The translations under genes and the position numbers were made by a program. The notes under the pieces are model-generated. The model searched no databases. It had not been told where the DNA came from and saw only the letters and a program-made list of their open reading frames with translations. A stretch of DNA of 64,000 bases from Alkalihalobacillus sp047302405 (GTDB lineage: Bacteria > Bacillota > Bacilli > Bacillales > Bacillaceae_D). Below, piece after piece: positions 45,171-53,667 of the stretch; positions within the stretch are counted from its first letter, which is position 1, and each line of letters opens with the position of its first letter. The DNA lies in the NCBI RefSeq assembly GCF_047302405.1, contig NZ_CP154853.1, forward strand, positions 3,534,001 through 3,598,000, written 5' to 3'.

Positions 45171-45929
45171 TTATGAACTCATCCAACCCCCGTCAACACA
45201 TAGCACGTGGCCATTCACATAACGGGAGGCATCTGATGCCAAGAAAATAACGGGACCTTTTAAATCTTCTGGCTTTCCCCACTCTCCCATTGGAATACGG
45301 GAGCTAATATATTCATAACGCTGTTCATCATTTCGAATCCCCTCTGTATTATCTGTCACCATATATCCCGGGGCAATTGCATTGACACGAACTCCTTTTG
45401 ACGACCATTCATTGGCTAATGCTTTTGTTAACCCTGCCACTGCATGTTTACTTGCCGTATAAGCAGGAACTCTTAGTCCACCTTGAAAGGACAGCATAGA
45501 GGCGATATTAATAATCGAGCCATTTCCTCTTTCAATCATATGACGACCGAGCTCACGCGAAAGCGTAAACAAAGAATCTAAATTCACTTGTAAAACCGCT
45601 CTGAAACTTTCATCACTAAAATTTTCTGCTTCGTGACGTCTAATAATTCCAGCATTATTAATCAAAATGTCAACGTTTTCATATTTTGCTAGAACTTGAT
45701 CAGCTAATGTTTTTGCTCCACCTTCAGCAGATAAATCCGCTTTCAAAGAATAGAAGGTTCCACCGATCTCTTCTATCTTTTGCTTTGTTTCGACCATTTC
45801 ACTTACTCCTGCCCCAATGACTGTCGCCCCAGCCTCAGCAAGACCAATGGCCATTCCTTGTCCGAGTCCACGACTAGCCCCTGTTACAAGAGCTGTTTTT
45901 CCTTTTAACGAGAAATTTTGATTAAACAT
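45171..45929 (-). CDS. kduD: 2-dehydro-3-deoxy-D-gluconate 5-dehydrogenase
   Basis: A 252-residue classical SDR with cofactor motif TGASRGLGQGMA, NNAGI, catalytic Ser in NIASMLSF and YTASKHA, and the C-terminal VDGGWMSS. Position in a kdu/kdg operon identifies it as KduD, reducing 2,5-diketo-3-deoxygluconate to KDG. Strong SD (GGGTGGGTGG). An operator-like repeat at 45947-45970 lies directly before the SD and recurs before the deoR gene. Confidence 0.93.
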   Translation of the reverse strand: MFNQNFSLKGKTALVTGASRGLGQGMAIGLAEAGATVIGAGVSEMVETKQKIEEIGGTFYSLKADLSAEGGAKTLADQVLAKYENVDILINNAGIIRRHEAENFSDESFRAVLQVNLDSLFTLSRELGRHMIERGNGSIINIASMLSFQGGLRVPAYTASKHAVAGLTKALANEWSSKGVRVNAIAPGYMVTDNTEGIRNDEQRYEYISSRIPMGEWGKPEDLKGPVIFLASDASRYVNGHVLCVDGGWMSS

Positions 45930-45946
45930 ATGCCACCCACCCTTTC

Positions 45947-45970
45947 ATGTTCATTTATGTTCGTTTAAGT
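45947..45970. promoter_or_regulatory. Putative DeoR operator before kduD
   Basis: Minus-strand TTAAACGAACATAAATGAACAT contains two GAACAT-type half-sites ten bases apart. The sequence at 46797-46823 next to the deoR start is nearly the same, so this is a probable operator of the adjacent DeoR-type regulator. Confidence 0.6.
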
Positions 45971-46010
45971 TTGATTTTATCATTCTTTTTCAGAACCAGC
46001 AAATGTTTTC

Positions 46011-46769
46011 TTATAATACTTTAATATTTTTTTCCTTAAAAGCTTCCTTAAATGACAGCTCTAGTGATGAATCAGTTATAACCATGTCCACCTCTTCTAT
46101 TTGGGCAAACCTCATGAGACCCACTTGACCAAATTTTGTTGAATCAGCGAGTAAAATAGTTTCGTTCGAACTACGAATCGCTTGCTTTTTCCACTCTGTA
46201 TGGTAACTTTTTAACACCGTCAAGCCATGCTCTAGTGATACACCTGTTGCCCCTAAAAAAAGCTTTTGCACAAACATCGACTCCAACATATCGGTCGTTT
46301 GTTGGCTATAAATCACCGGTGAATTTTCAAGTCTTACCCCACCCAACATGACGAGTTGAACGTTTTCTTTTGGATATAATTCATGAGCTACTTGGATATC
46401 ATTGGTCAAAACCGATACCGGAAAATCTCCTAGTAACCGAGCTAAAGCCAGTGCCGTGCTACCTCCGTCTAATAAGATGACTTCATTTTTTTCAATATGA
46501 GATAACGCCTTTTCGGCGATTTCCTGTTTCTTATCCATATGACTAAGCTTTCTTCCCTCAACCGGAAAAAGGCTGGTTTTTGTCTCTTCTAATACCGCCC
46601 CTCCGTGCACACGACGTAAAAGCTTTTTATGTTCTAACATTTCTAAATCAAGGCGAATTGTCTTTTCGGTAACACCTAAAAGCTCACTTGCTTCCGAAAC
46701 TTTTACCGCTTTATGTTCATTTAAATAAGCTAATAACATCTCATGACGCTTCTGTGATAACATTTCCAT
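46011..46769 (-). CDS. DeoR-family transcriptional regulator of the uronate operon
   Basis: A 252-residue DeoR-type regulator: N-terminal winged HTH (KVSEASELLGVTEKTIRLDLEMLE, about 18-42; RVHGGAVL follows) and a C-terminal sugar-phosphate-sensing domain (ILLDGGSTALALARLL; LTNDIQVA; GATGVSLEHGLTV). It takes the place of the LacI-type KdgR of B. subtilis; KDPG or a related phosphate may be the inducer (inference). Start at 46769 or two codons later at 46763, the latter having better SD spacing. Repeats shared by its own upstream region and kduD suggest autoregulation. Confidence 0.9.
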   Translation of the reverse strand: MEMLSQKRHEMLLAYLNEHKAVKVSEASELLGVTEKTIRLDLEMLEHKKLLRRVHGGAVLEETKTSLFPVEGRKLSHMDKKQEIAEKALSHIEKNEVILLDGGSTALALARLLGDFPVSVLTNDIQVAHELYPKENVQLVMLGGVRLENSPVIYSQQTTDMLESMFVQKLFLGATGVSLEHGLTVLKSYHTEWKKQAIRSSNETILLADSTKFGQVGLMRFAQIEEVDMVITDSSLELSFKEAFKEKNIKVL

Positions 46770-46796
46770 TCACTCCTTTACTCTTTAATAATCACA

Positions 46797-46823
46797 CATA
46801 AACGAACATAAGTAAACATTAAA
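46797..46823. promoter_or_regulatory. Putative DeoR operator before the regulator gene
   Basis: CATAAACGAACATAAGTAAA plus CATTAAA; compared with the kduD site the string AACGAACATAA.T.AACAT.AAA is shared, in the opposite orientation relative to its gene. Confidence 0.6.
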
Positions 46824-46895
46824 TCTCATTCATTTCCTTATTTTTCATCTAAAAAAAAGAACATCACCAAAGACAATGGTATAATTTGTTTAAAG

Positions 46896-47360
46896 ATGGT
46901 GAATATTTTGATTGCTCTTTTAATTGTTACTCTTTTATTCTTTTTAATTGGTAGTAGTTTGTTTTTCCTCGGGGTTGTTAGTGGTCAAGTGTTTATCGTG
47001 CTCTTATTCTCCTTTTTTTTCTTATGGTTCATACTAACCTTTACTCAACTACTAGTTAAAGGCGAGAAAAAAAGACTTACTAAAAAAGATTTGGCGATAC
47101 CCGAAAAAGAAATTGCGGCTACAAGTGAAAAGTACCCTAACGAATTTACAAATTTGGGCGGCGTGTTATTATTACTTGGGCTAACAATATTTGGTGGATG
47201 GCTCCTTGCTTCTTTTACAAACAATACGCACCATATTTCTCCTGAAAAATATGGAGAGTGGAGAATATCAGTTTCTGTCATGATGATCGCCTATTTAGGA
47301 TGTCTCTATATTTATGCGAAAAGAAAAAGAAGAAAGTTCTCCAAGGCAAAAAACCAGTAA
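46896..47360 (+). CDS. Hypothetical membrane protein (154 aa)
   Basis: Four predicted membrane helices (about residues 3-28, 31-53, 90-108, 122-140), a charged cytoplasmic loop KGEKKRLTKKDLAIPEKE and a Lys/Arg-rich tail. No family recognised. The SD is poor and a TATAAT hexamer lies at 46880-46885, only about ten bases before the ATG, so the true start may be a few codons later (TTG with GGTGA upstream). Divergent from the deoR gene. Confidence 0.6.
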   Translation: MVNILIALLIVTLLFFLIGSSLFFLGVVSGQVFIVLLFSFFFLWFILTFTQLLVKGEKKRLTKKDLAIPEKEIAATSEKYPNEFTNLGGVLLLLGLTIFGGWLLASFTNNTHHISPEKYGEWRISVSVMMIAYLGCLYIYAKRKRRKFSKAKNQ

Positions 47361-47385
47361 AAACATCGCTACTGGTTTTTGTCAT
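47349..47385 (+). terminator. Intrinsic terminator after the 154-residue protein gene
   Basis: AAAACCAGTA / TACTGGTTTT stem overlapping the stop codon, followed by TTG; ten perfect pairs. Confidence 0.7.
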
Positions 47386-47453
47386 GAGTATTTATTTTTA
47401 GATTACAATAAGTTTGAGTCTACCCAAAGAAAAGAAACGACTAATTAAAAGCT

Positions 47454-48023
47454 CTAAAACACTTTTTCCTCTCGTGCCCATCCAATATTTTCATGATGTT
47501 TTAAAAGCATAAATAAGATAATAAGAAATGCTGATATGACCGCTATTTGCCCCTCATACCGAATATATTGGTAAGGGATAATCAAAATCGCTGCAAGCCC
47601 TGCAAAAAGGATGTATTTTTTATATGCTAGTCCAATTAGCCACAATACGCCAAGATACACTAAAGCAATCGGTTCTGTCGCCAAAAAGATTCCTAAACTA
47701 GTCGCAACGCCTTTTCCACCTGTGAAATTTAAAAAGACAGATTTTAAATTTCCAATAATGACAAATAAAGCGATAACCATTGCTTGACCACCATCAAATA
47801 ATTGACCTGCATAAGTAACAATAAAATACGCTTTCCCCATATCTCCTAATAAAACGATGATTGCCATTGTTTTACCTAAATTTAAATAAACATTACTTGA
47901 CCCTATATTTTTAGTTCCCACCGCTTGAATGTCTACACCTTTGAGTCTAGCCACTATCTTCCCGGTAGGTATAGACCCAATGACATATGCGATAACGCAG
48001 AACATTAGAAACAAAATCATCAT
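47454..48023 (-). CDS. plsY: PlsY-type acyl-phosphate:glycerol-3-phosphate acyltransferase
   Basis: A 189-residue membrane enzyme with five or six helices. Motifs typical of PlsY: GSIPTGKIVARLKGVD, GTKNIGSSNVYLNLGK, and LNFTGGKGVATSLGIFLA for the phosphate-binding loops. It acylates glycerol-3-phosphate from acyl-phosphate, the first step of phospholipid synthesis. No partner gene here, and the essential copy may be elsewhere; some bacilli carry a second paralogue, so this could be an accessory copy. Confidence 0.88.
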   Translation of the reverse strand: MMILFLMFCVIAYVIGSIPTGKIVARLKGVDIQAVGTKNIGSSNVYLNLGKTMAIIVLLGDMGKAYFIVTYAGQLFDGGQAMVIALFVIIGNLKSVFLNFTGGKGVATSLGIFLATEPIALVYLGVLWLIGLAYKKYILFAGLAAILIIPYQYIRYEGQIAVISAFLIILFMLLKHHENIGWAREEKVF

Positions 48024-48143
48024 TCTACCTCTTTTCCAATATCCATTACTTTATGACTACCATTTTAGTATAAACGAAGACTGCGTTATCGGGTATAACT
48101 AAAAAAAGGCACTTAAGTATTTTTAGTAGGAAGGAGATTTTCA

Positions 48144-48563
48144 ATGAATCATTTAGTTGATAGCCCTGTCGGAGTATATATGCGAGCTATTTCACTTTTT
48201 ACTGACCTGATCATTACCTTTATTTTCTCATTTATCATTCATTTATTTCTTGATTTGTCTATGTTCCTCATAGCAGTCGTTTTTTCATACTTATATGCAG
48301 TGTTTCTGCCAATTTTTTGGAATGGTTATACAATTGGAAAACGGCTATTCGGGATTAGAATTTCACAAATATCAGGGGGGAAATTAACCTTTACTTCTAT
48401 GATAATAAGAGGGTGTTTTATCCCCATTCTATATAGCTCCTCTGCTGGAATTCTTCTTATAGTAAGTATATATCTTGTCTCAACAAGGGAAGACAAACGT
48501 TCCATTCATGATTTGTTAGCTCAAACATATGTCACATCGAATCTACCTGAACAAGAGAGTTAA
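48144..48563 (+). CDS. RDD family membrane protein
   Basis: A 139-residue protein with an RDD-domain pattern: SLFTDLIITFIFS near the N-terminus, NGYTIGKRLFGIRI in the middle and EDKRSIHDLLAQTYV at the end, and three membrane helices. RDD proteins are small integral membrane proteins of uncertain, possibly transport-related, function. SD AAGGAG at good spacing. Appears monocistronic; 48564-48660 holds no gene. Confidence 0.85.
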   Translation: MNHLVDSPVGVYMRAISLFTDLIITFIFSFIIHLFLDLSMFLIAVVFSYLYAVFLPIFWNGYTIGKRLFGIRISQISGGKLTFTSMIIRGCFIPILYSSSAGILLIVSIYLVSTREDKRSIHDLLAQTYVTSNLPEQES

Positions 48564-48678
48564 AACCTTACTAAAGGGGTCTGATTTTTGAGTTATAAAG
48601 TAGTAATTTGTTCGGTATTATCGCTAAAATGGGTTTATTTGTTATTTCACCTCCTAACACTTTACAAACGATGACAAT

Positions 48679-48726
48679 GTAAAGTAAACTATACGTAAAG
48701 TAAACTATACGTAAAGTTAGCTTTAC
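48679..48726 (+). promoter_or_regulatory. Three contiguous 16-bp operator-like repeats before the XRE gene
   Basis: GTAAAGTAAACTATAC occurs at 48679-48694 and again at 48695-48710, directly followed by GTAAAGTTAGCTTTAC (48711-48726). Each has dyad symmetry (GTA-n-AGT-nn-ACT-n-TAC; GTAAAG/CTTTAC). TTTACA at 48661 adds a half-site. The last unit ends 12 bases before the ATG and overlaps the SD region, well placed for repression by the XRE protein. Confidence 0.7.
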
Positions 48727-48738
48727 TTAGGAGAGAAC

Positions 48739-48951
48739 ATGAAAACACTAATTCGTGAAAAACGTATCGATAAAGAAATCACTCAAGAGCAATTATCTCA
48801 ACGTCTAAAAGTGTCTAGACAAACAATCATTTCTTTAGAAAAAGGGAAATACAAACCATCGCTTGTCTTGGCACACAAATTAGCTCAACTTTTTGAATGT
48901 ACGATTGAAGATTTATTTATTTTTGAGGGGAATGAGAATTTAAATGAGTAA
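48739..48951 (+). CDS. XRE-family transcriptional regulator (70 aa)
   Basis: A Cro/CI-type HTH covering almost the entire protein: MKTLIREKRIDKEITQEQLSQ, then VSRQTIISLEKGKYKPSL as recognition region, and CTIEDLFIF at the end. It resembles the short YozO/YvaO-like regulators that pair with a small membrane protein. SD GGAGAG. It overlaps the next gene by eight bases. Three adjoining dyad repeats upstream are probable self-operators. Confidence 0.88.
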   Translation: MKTLIREKRIDKEITQEQLSQRLKVSRQTIISLEKGKYKPSLVLAHKLAQLFECTIEDLFIFEGNENLNE

Positions 48952-49270
48952 TCTATTATGGGCTTCTTCAGGGATATTCATAGCTATTATTATTCAATTG
49001 ATTACATGGTATTTTATTAGACGGAATGGCCAAAAGAAATACCTATACGATGAGCGTCATAAACAAATCACTTCCTTCGCCAAAGCCATGGCATGGAATG
49101 TCAGTTTTGTTACCATCTTAGTTGCTTGGTTTATCATTACTATAGTTGAAGGAGCATCATTAGCTTTCTTCCTATTCACTGGTGTCTACATTATTCATAC
49201 TATTGCTTTTGGCATCGCTATCGCTTTTGAAACCGGTGAATTAGTCAAATTAAATAAGAGTGAGCAATAA
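48944..49270 (+). CDS. Small membrane protein, DUF2178/DUF3796-like, paired with the XRE regulator
   Basis: A 108-residue protein with three membrane helices (about 5-25, 48-68, 72-95) and a cytoplasmic YLYDERHKQIT motif of the type found in the DUF2178/DUF3796-like proteins that accompany short XRE regulators in bacilli. Start overlaps the regulator gene by eight bases, so the two are co-translated. Function unknown; an anti-regulator or membrane sensor role is conceivable. Confidence 0.75.
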   Translation: MSNLLWASSGIFIAIIIQLITWYFIRRNGQKKYLYDERHKQITSFAKAMAWNVSFVTILVAWFIITIVEGASLAFFLFTGVYIIHTIAFGIAIAFETGELVKLNKSEQ

Positions 49271-49306
49271 TAAGGATGCTTCGTGCAAGACGAAGCATCC
49301 TTATTA
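49268..49306 (+). terminator. Strong 17-bp hairpin after the XRE/membrane-protein pair
   Basis: TAATAAGGATGCTTCGT and ACGAAGCATCCTTATTA are perfect inverted repeats (17 bp) around GCAAG. T tract is weak; stem starts at the stop codon. Confidence 0.8.
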
Positions 49307-49391
49307 CTATTTCCTCTATACGCCTTCCTCTTTTCCCTCCCGATGTTCTCCCACTTCCCATAAATTCAACTGAAATTATTAATACATTATG

Positions 49392-50327
49392 CTACATAAA
49401 AACACTTGCAATAAACGTCACTAAAGGTATGGTAATCAATGATAATAAAGTACTGACAACGGTTGTTATAACAGCTAAATTATCGCCATCCGAATATCTA
49501 GAGAAAACAACTGATGCTAACATAAAAGTTGGCATCGCTATTAGTATTGTTAGTAATTGTTTAATAAAATCCTCTAGTGGAAGTAAAGTCATTATAAGAA
49601 TAGCAATCAGTGGGAATATCAATAGCTTTAAAATTAATGGATACCATAGTTCCTTATAGTAAAATACTTGTTCTTTACGTAAAAAAGGATATAATAAAAA
49701 GCCAATATATAACATAGCTAAAGGAGCGGCTAATCCTGATAGAATAGAAGATAATTGCTTCAAAACAAAAGGAGCCTCAAGCTTACTTATAACAAAGGCT
49801 AAACCCAAAATAATGGCGATTAGTGGAACATTAATTAATGCCTTTAACTGCTTGAAATGAAACCTTTTTTCGCTTTGTAAAAGGTAAATTCCTAGAGAAA
49901 ATAAAATTAGATCAAGCCCTGCATCAAAAACCGCAGCAAGTAATCCCCCGATTGGACCAAAAATGGTCGCACTTAAAGGAATCCCAATAAAACCTACATT
50001 CCCCAAAACAGCTAATAAGCCTAATTTCGTCGCAAGTGATGGCTCAAACTTTATTAGACGACCAATCAAAATCGTTATTAATATGCCTAGTCCATTGAAC
50101 ACTACAGAAACGACAAATACTATAATCACCTGCTGAAAGACATTTTCATCAATTTCAGTATTAAATACCGCGTTTAAAATAATAGACGGTACAGCGAGGT
50201 TAATGATGATAAACATTAAAAGCTCTTTAGCTTGTAATGTAACCGGCACTCTTGAAGCGACAAAAGCTCCTAATGCTATCATGATACCCATTGTCATAAT
50301 CGTAATCGTAATAGTTAAAGTATCCAT
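49392..50327 (-). CDS. AEC family permease, copy 1 (auxin-efflux-carrier/malate-permease type)
   Basis: A 311-residue carrier with ten predicted membrane helices (MDTLTITITIMTMGIMIALG..., NGLGILITILIGR, GNVGFIGIPLSATIFGP with the typical N/G-rich crossover). AEC proteins transport organic acids such as malate or malonate. Start at ATG 50327 after GAGG; the same as in copy 2 at 52615-53550. The first part of the two genes is virtually identical in DNA, the 3' part has drifted. A small membrane-peptide gene lies 90 bases upstream. Confidence 0.88.
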   Translation of the reverse strand: MDTLTITITIMTMGIMIALGAFVASRVPVTLQAKELLMFIIINLAVPSIILNAVFNTEIDENVFQQVIIVFVVSVVFNGLGILITILIGRLIKFEPSLATKLGLLAVLGNVGFIGIPLSATIFGPIGGLLAAVFDAGLDLILFSLGIYLLQSEKRFHFKQLKALINVPLIAIILGLAFVISKLEAPFVLKQLSSILSGLAAPLAMLYIGFLLYPFLRKEQVFYYKELWYPLILKLLIFPLIAILIMTLLPLEDFIKQLLTILIAMPTFMLASVVFSRYSDGDNLAVITTVVSTLLSLITIPLVTFIASVFM

Positions 50328-50416
50328 AGTTACCTCATTAACCAAAAAGTAATTTATCTTAAAGTTTTTCTAGAAATAATAACTAGAGAAATAAATACAT
50401 AGATTTTAAATGCACC

Positions 50417-50557
50417 CTAATAAGGTTTGAATTTTCCATGCAGCTTATTTTTATACTGTTCTAACTTACAAATCCTTTTAAAAGTAAGGAAAGAACAGAT
50501 AACAACAATGACAAGCAACCACTCATGTGATTCGCCTCGATTATCGATGATATTCAT
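50417..50557 (-). CDS. Small membrane peptide (46 aa) upstream of AEC copy 1
   Basis: ATG at 50557 follows the near-perfect SD AAAGGAGG at eight bases and opens a 46-codon frame to TAG at 50417. The peptide begins MNIIDNRGESHEW, has one hydrophobic helix (LLVIVVICSFLTF, about 14-26) and a basic tail. No family recognised and no counterpart before copy 2. Rest of 50558-50970 is AT-rich without a gene. Confidence 0.5.
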   Translation of the reverse strand: MNIIDNRGESHEWLLVIVVICSFLTFKRICKLEQYKNKLHGKFKPY

Positions 50558-50972
50558 CCTATTAACCTCCTTTCTTTAAAGTAGCCTCGAAGAATAACAG
50601 ACCAATATTTGGTTGAAAACATCCATATTTAAAATACATACTACATGATTTGATCGAAAAATCAACCTACTTCTTCCATCATATATTCTCTCATGTACTC
50701 TAACTAATTATATTTTTAGCTATTACCTACATTAGAAAAATGTAAGACCCTCCTTTATTCATCTTAACTAATCTAAAAAGGCATATCTCTTCTACTAAAA
50801 TGACTATTTGAGCATTAGAACGTAAGAAAATATAACATAACCCTTCCTTAATTTCACTGTCAGAATATTTAACATATTAACACTTCATTTATGATCGATT
50901 CATTATAATAGCAACTATTAACAATTTGTTGCGACACCATAATCGTTTCTATACATAGGGAGGAGCATTAAT

Positions 50973-52427
50973 ATGAATCAGAATTCGCTAAAAAAAGAGG
51001 TAGCTCATCAGCAAGAACGTTTGATTTTAAAAGAACCTGAAAATAAGAAGCCATTAAAGTTTCCCCATATTTATGTGATACTCTTTGGCATTATTGCCTT
51101 TATGAGCCTTTTATCTTTTTTTATCCCCTCAGGCGAATATGAGAGAACCGTCGGGGAAAATGGCCAAACAACGATCGATGCGGAATCATTTACTTTTATT
51201 GAAAATGCAACCATTGGCATTATTGATTTCATCTCAGCGATTCCGACTGGCTTCATGGCAGCAGCACCTGTTGTGTTTGCTACTTTTGTTCTTGGTGGAT
51301 CGTTTATGGTCTTACAAAACATTGGACTCATTCAATTTGGGGTTGATCGATTAATACGTGCCTTTTCAAAAAAACGAATTGTCATTATTCCTGTACTGAT
51401 TACAGCCTTTGCCACTTTAGCAGCATTTGTTGGTACACCTGAGCTTTGTTTACTCTATGTTCCTATTCTTATTCCCTTAATGATTAAACTTGGTTACAAC
51501 AAAATTTTAGCGACTGCCATTGCCTTGGTTGGTCCAACAGCTGGATTCTTATCAGCCTTAACAAACCCTGGAACAGTCGGAGTCTCTCATGAAATAGCTG
51601 GGTTACCTATGTATTCTGGGGCAGGATATCGCTTTTTAGTTATAATCTCAATTGTTCTCGTCTCTTCTATTTTCTTAATGCTTTACGCAAAAAAATTAGA
51701 GAAAAACCCAGAATTAGTTGAAGAAGATCGTAAAGAATATGAAGCAAACAAAAACCAAATCGAACAAACCGTTACATTAACATTCCGTGAAAAAGTTGCC
51801 GGTGTCACTGCCATTCTTTTATTCATTGGCCTTGTTGCTGGAATTTTAACCTTTAGATGGAGCTTTATCGAACTCGCTGGTTACTTTTTAATACTCGGAA
51901 TTATTGTAGGGGTTATAGCAGGTATGTCTGGAGAAGGCATTAGTGAATCGTTTAATAAAGGCTTTAAACAGGTGATGATGGGTGCGATGATTATCGGCAT
52001 TGCCCGTGGTGTGGTCGTTATTATGGAAGAAAGTTTAATAATTGATACGATTATTTATGCTCTAGCTACTGTTGTCAGTACATTACCATCTGAACTATCC
52101 GTGATTGGGATGTTTTTCGCCCAATGGGTCTTTAACTTCTTTGTTCCATCTGGTAGTGGACAAGCCATGATTACCATGCCAATTATGATTCCTCTTTCTG
52201 ATATTCTAGGCATTACAAGACAAACCGCAACGCTTGCTTTCCAATTTGGAGACGGGATGTCCACTTTGCTCTTCCCAACATCTGGACATATTATGGCCGC
52301 ACTCGCCATTGCCGGTGTCTCTTGGTGGAAATGGATTAAATTCATTTTTCCATTAATGCTCATTTGGCTTGTACTAGGATGTACATTCCTGCTCATTGCC
52401 CATTTTATCGGATGGGGACCTTTCTAA
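50973..52427 (+). CDS. yfcC: YfcC family carrier (C4-dicarboxylate/basic amino acid exchanger family)
   Basis: A 484-residue membrane protein with about 12 helices. PHIYVILFGIIAFMSLLSFFIPSGEYER near the N-terminus, FVGTPELCLLYVPILIPLM and FNFFVPSGSGQAMITMPIMIPLSD are typical of the DcuC-like/YfcC (PF03606) family. Substrate unknown: dicarboxylates or arginine/ornithine are the known family options. It lies between the two AEC genes on the opposite strand. SD GGGAGGAG. Confidence 0.9.
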   Translation: MNQNSLKKEVAHQQERLILKEPENKKPLKFPHIYVILFGIIAFMSLLSFFIPSGEYERTVGENGQTTIDAESFTFIENATIGIIDFISAIPTGFMAAAPVVFATFVLGGSFMVLQNIGLIQFGVDRLIRAFSKKRIVIIPVLITAFATLAAFVGTPELCLLYVPILIPLMIKLGYNKILATAIALVGPTAGFLSALTNPGTVGVSHEIAGLPMYSGAGYRFLVIISIVLVSSIFLMLYAKKLEKNPELVEEDRKEYEANKNQIEQTVTLTFREKVAGVTAILLFIGLVAGILTFRWSFIELAGYFLILGIIVGVIAGMSGEGISESFNKGFKQVMMGAMIIGIARGVVVIMEESLIIDTIIYALATVVSTLPSELSVIGMFFAQWVFNFFVPSGSGQAMITMPIMIPLSDILGITRQTATLAFQFGDGMSTLLFPTSGHIMAALAIAGVSWWKWIKFIFPLMLIWLVLGCTFLLIAHFIGWGPF

Positions 52428-52442
52428 TCAAAAAATATGATG

Positions 52443-52492
52443 GCATCACTGTTCAGAAAAGATAACTTCTGATCAGTGATGTCTTATTTTCA
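52443..52492 (+). terminator. Intrinsic terminator after the YfcC gene
   Basis: GCATCACTG (52443-52451) / CAGTGATGT (52474-52482) with TTATTTT after. Confidence 0.85.
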
Positions 52493-52614
52493 GTCTTTTA
52501 TAAAAGGCTCTCTATTTAAACTAACCTTTATGAGTGTGGAATTGAACTGATAACTGAAAAAAGAACTCAAGGCCAAGCTCCTAATTAGAAATTTTAAATG
52601 TATTACTAATTTAA

Positions 52615-53550
52615 CTATATAAAAATACTGGCAATAAGCGTTACTAAAGGTATTGTAATCAATGATAATAAAGTACTCACAACGGTTGTGATAACAGCTA
52701 AATTATCGCCATCCGAATACCTAGAGAAAACGACTGAAGCTAACATAAAAGTTGGCATCGCAATTAGTATTGTTAGTAATTGCTTCATAAAATCCTCGAG
52801 AGGAAGTAAAGTCATTATAAAAATCGCCAATATTGGGAATAGTAAGAGCTTTAAAATTAATGGATACCAAAGTTCTTTATAATAAAATGGTTGTTCTTTA
52901 CGTAAGAAAGGATATAATAAAAAGCCAATATACAACATAGCTAAAGGTGCGGCTAGTCCAGACAAGATAGAAGATAATTGCTTAAAAACAAAAGGAGCCT
53001 CAAGATTACTTATAACAAAGGCTAACCCTAAAATAATGGCGATTAAGGGAACATTAATTAACGCCTTTAACTGTTTGAAATGAAACCTTTTTTCGCTTTG
53101 TAAAAGGTAAATTCCTAGAGAGAATAAAACTAGATCAATTCCCGCATCAAAAACTGCAGCAAGTAATCCCCCGATTGGACCAAAGATGGTCGCACTTAAA
53201 GGAATTCCAATAAAACCTACATTCCCCAAAACAGCTAATAAGCCTAGCTTCGTTGCAAGTGATGGTTCAAACTTTATTAAACGACCAATCAAAATCGTTA
53301 TTAATATGCCTAGTCCATTGAACACTACAGAAACGACAAATACTATAATCACCTGCTGAAAGACATTTTCATCAATTTCAGTATTAAATACCGCGTTTAA
53401 AATAATAGACGGTACAGCGAGGTTAATGATGATAAACATTAAAAGCTCTTTAGCTTGTAATGTAACCGGCACTCTTGAAGCGACAAAAGCTCCTAATGCT
53501 ATCATGATACCCATTGTCATAATCGTAATCGTAATAGTTAAAGTATCCAT
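52615..53550 (-). CDS. AEC family permease, copy 2
   Basis: A 311-residue carrier, nearly the same protein as that encoded at 49392-50327 (differences mainly in the second half). The start and SD (GAGGTAACT before ATG) are identical. The roughly 265 bases at the 5' end match without visible change, while the 3' half shows scattered substitutions, and the sequences upstream of the SD and downstream of the stop differ. This suggests an older duplication with recent gene conversion. Transport substrate unknown. Confidence 0.88.
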   Translation of the reverse strand: MDTLTITITIMTMGIMIALGAFVASRVPVTLQAKELLMFIIINLAVPSIILNAVFNTEIDENVFQQVIIVFVVSVVFNGLGILITILIGRLIKFEPSLATKLGLLAVLGNVGFIGIPLSATIFGPIGGLLAAVFDAGIDLVLFSLGIYLLQSEKRFHFKQLKALINVPLIAIILGLAFVISNLEAPFVFKQLSSILSGLAAPLAMLYIGFLLYPFLRKEQPFYYKELWYPLILKLLLFPILAIFIMTLLPLEDFMKQLLTILIAMPTFMLASVVFSRYSDGDNLAVITTVVSTLLSLITIPLVTLIASIFI

Positions 53551-53667
53551 AGTTACCTCATTAAACCTAAAAGTTATTTATCTTAAAGTTGTCGTAAAAA
53601 TCATGAATCGAGTAAACAAATAGTTAATACACTGTTACCTACCCCTTTCTCACTTCAGCTTAATCTA

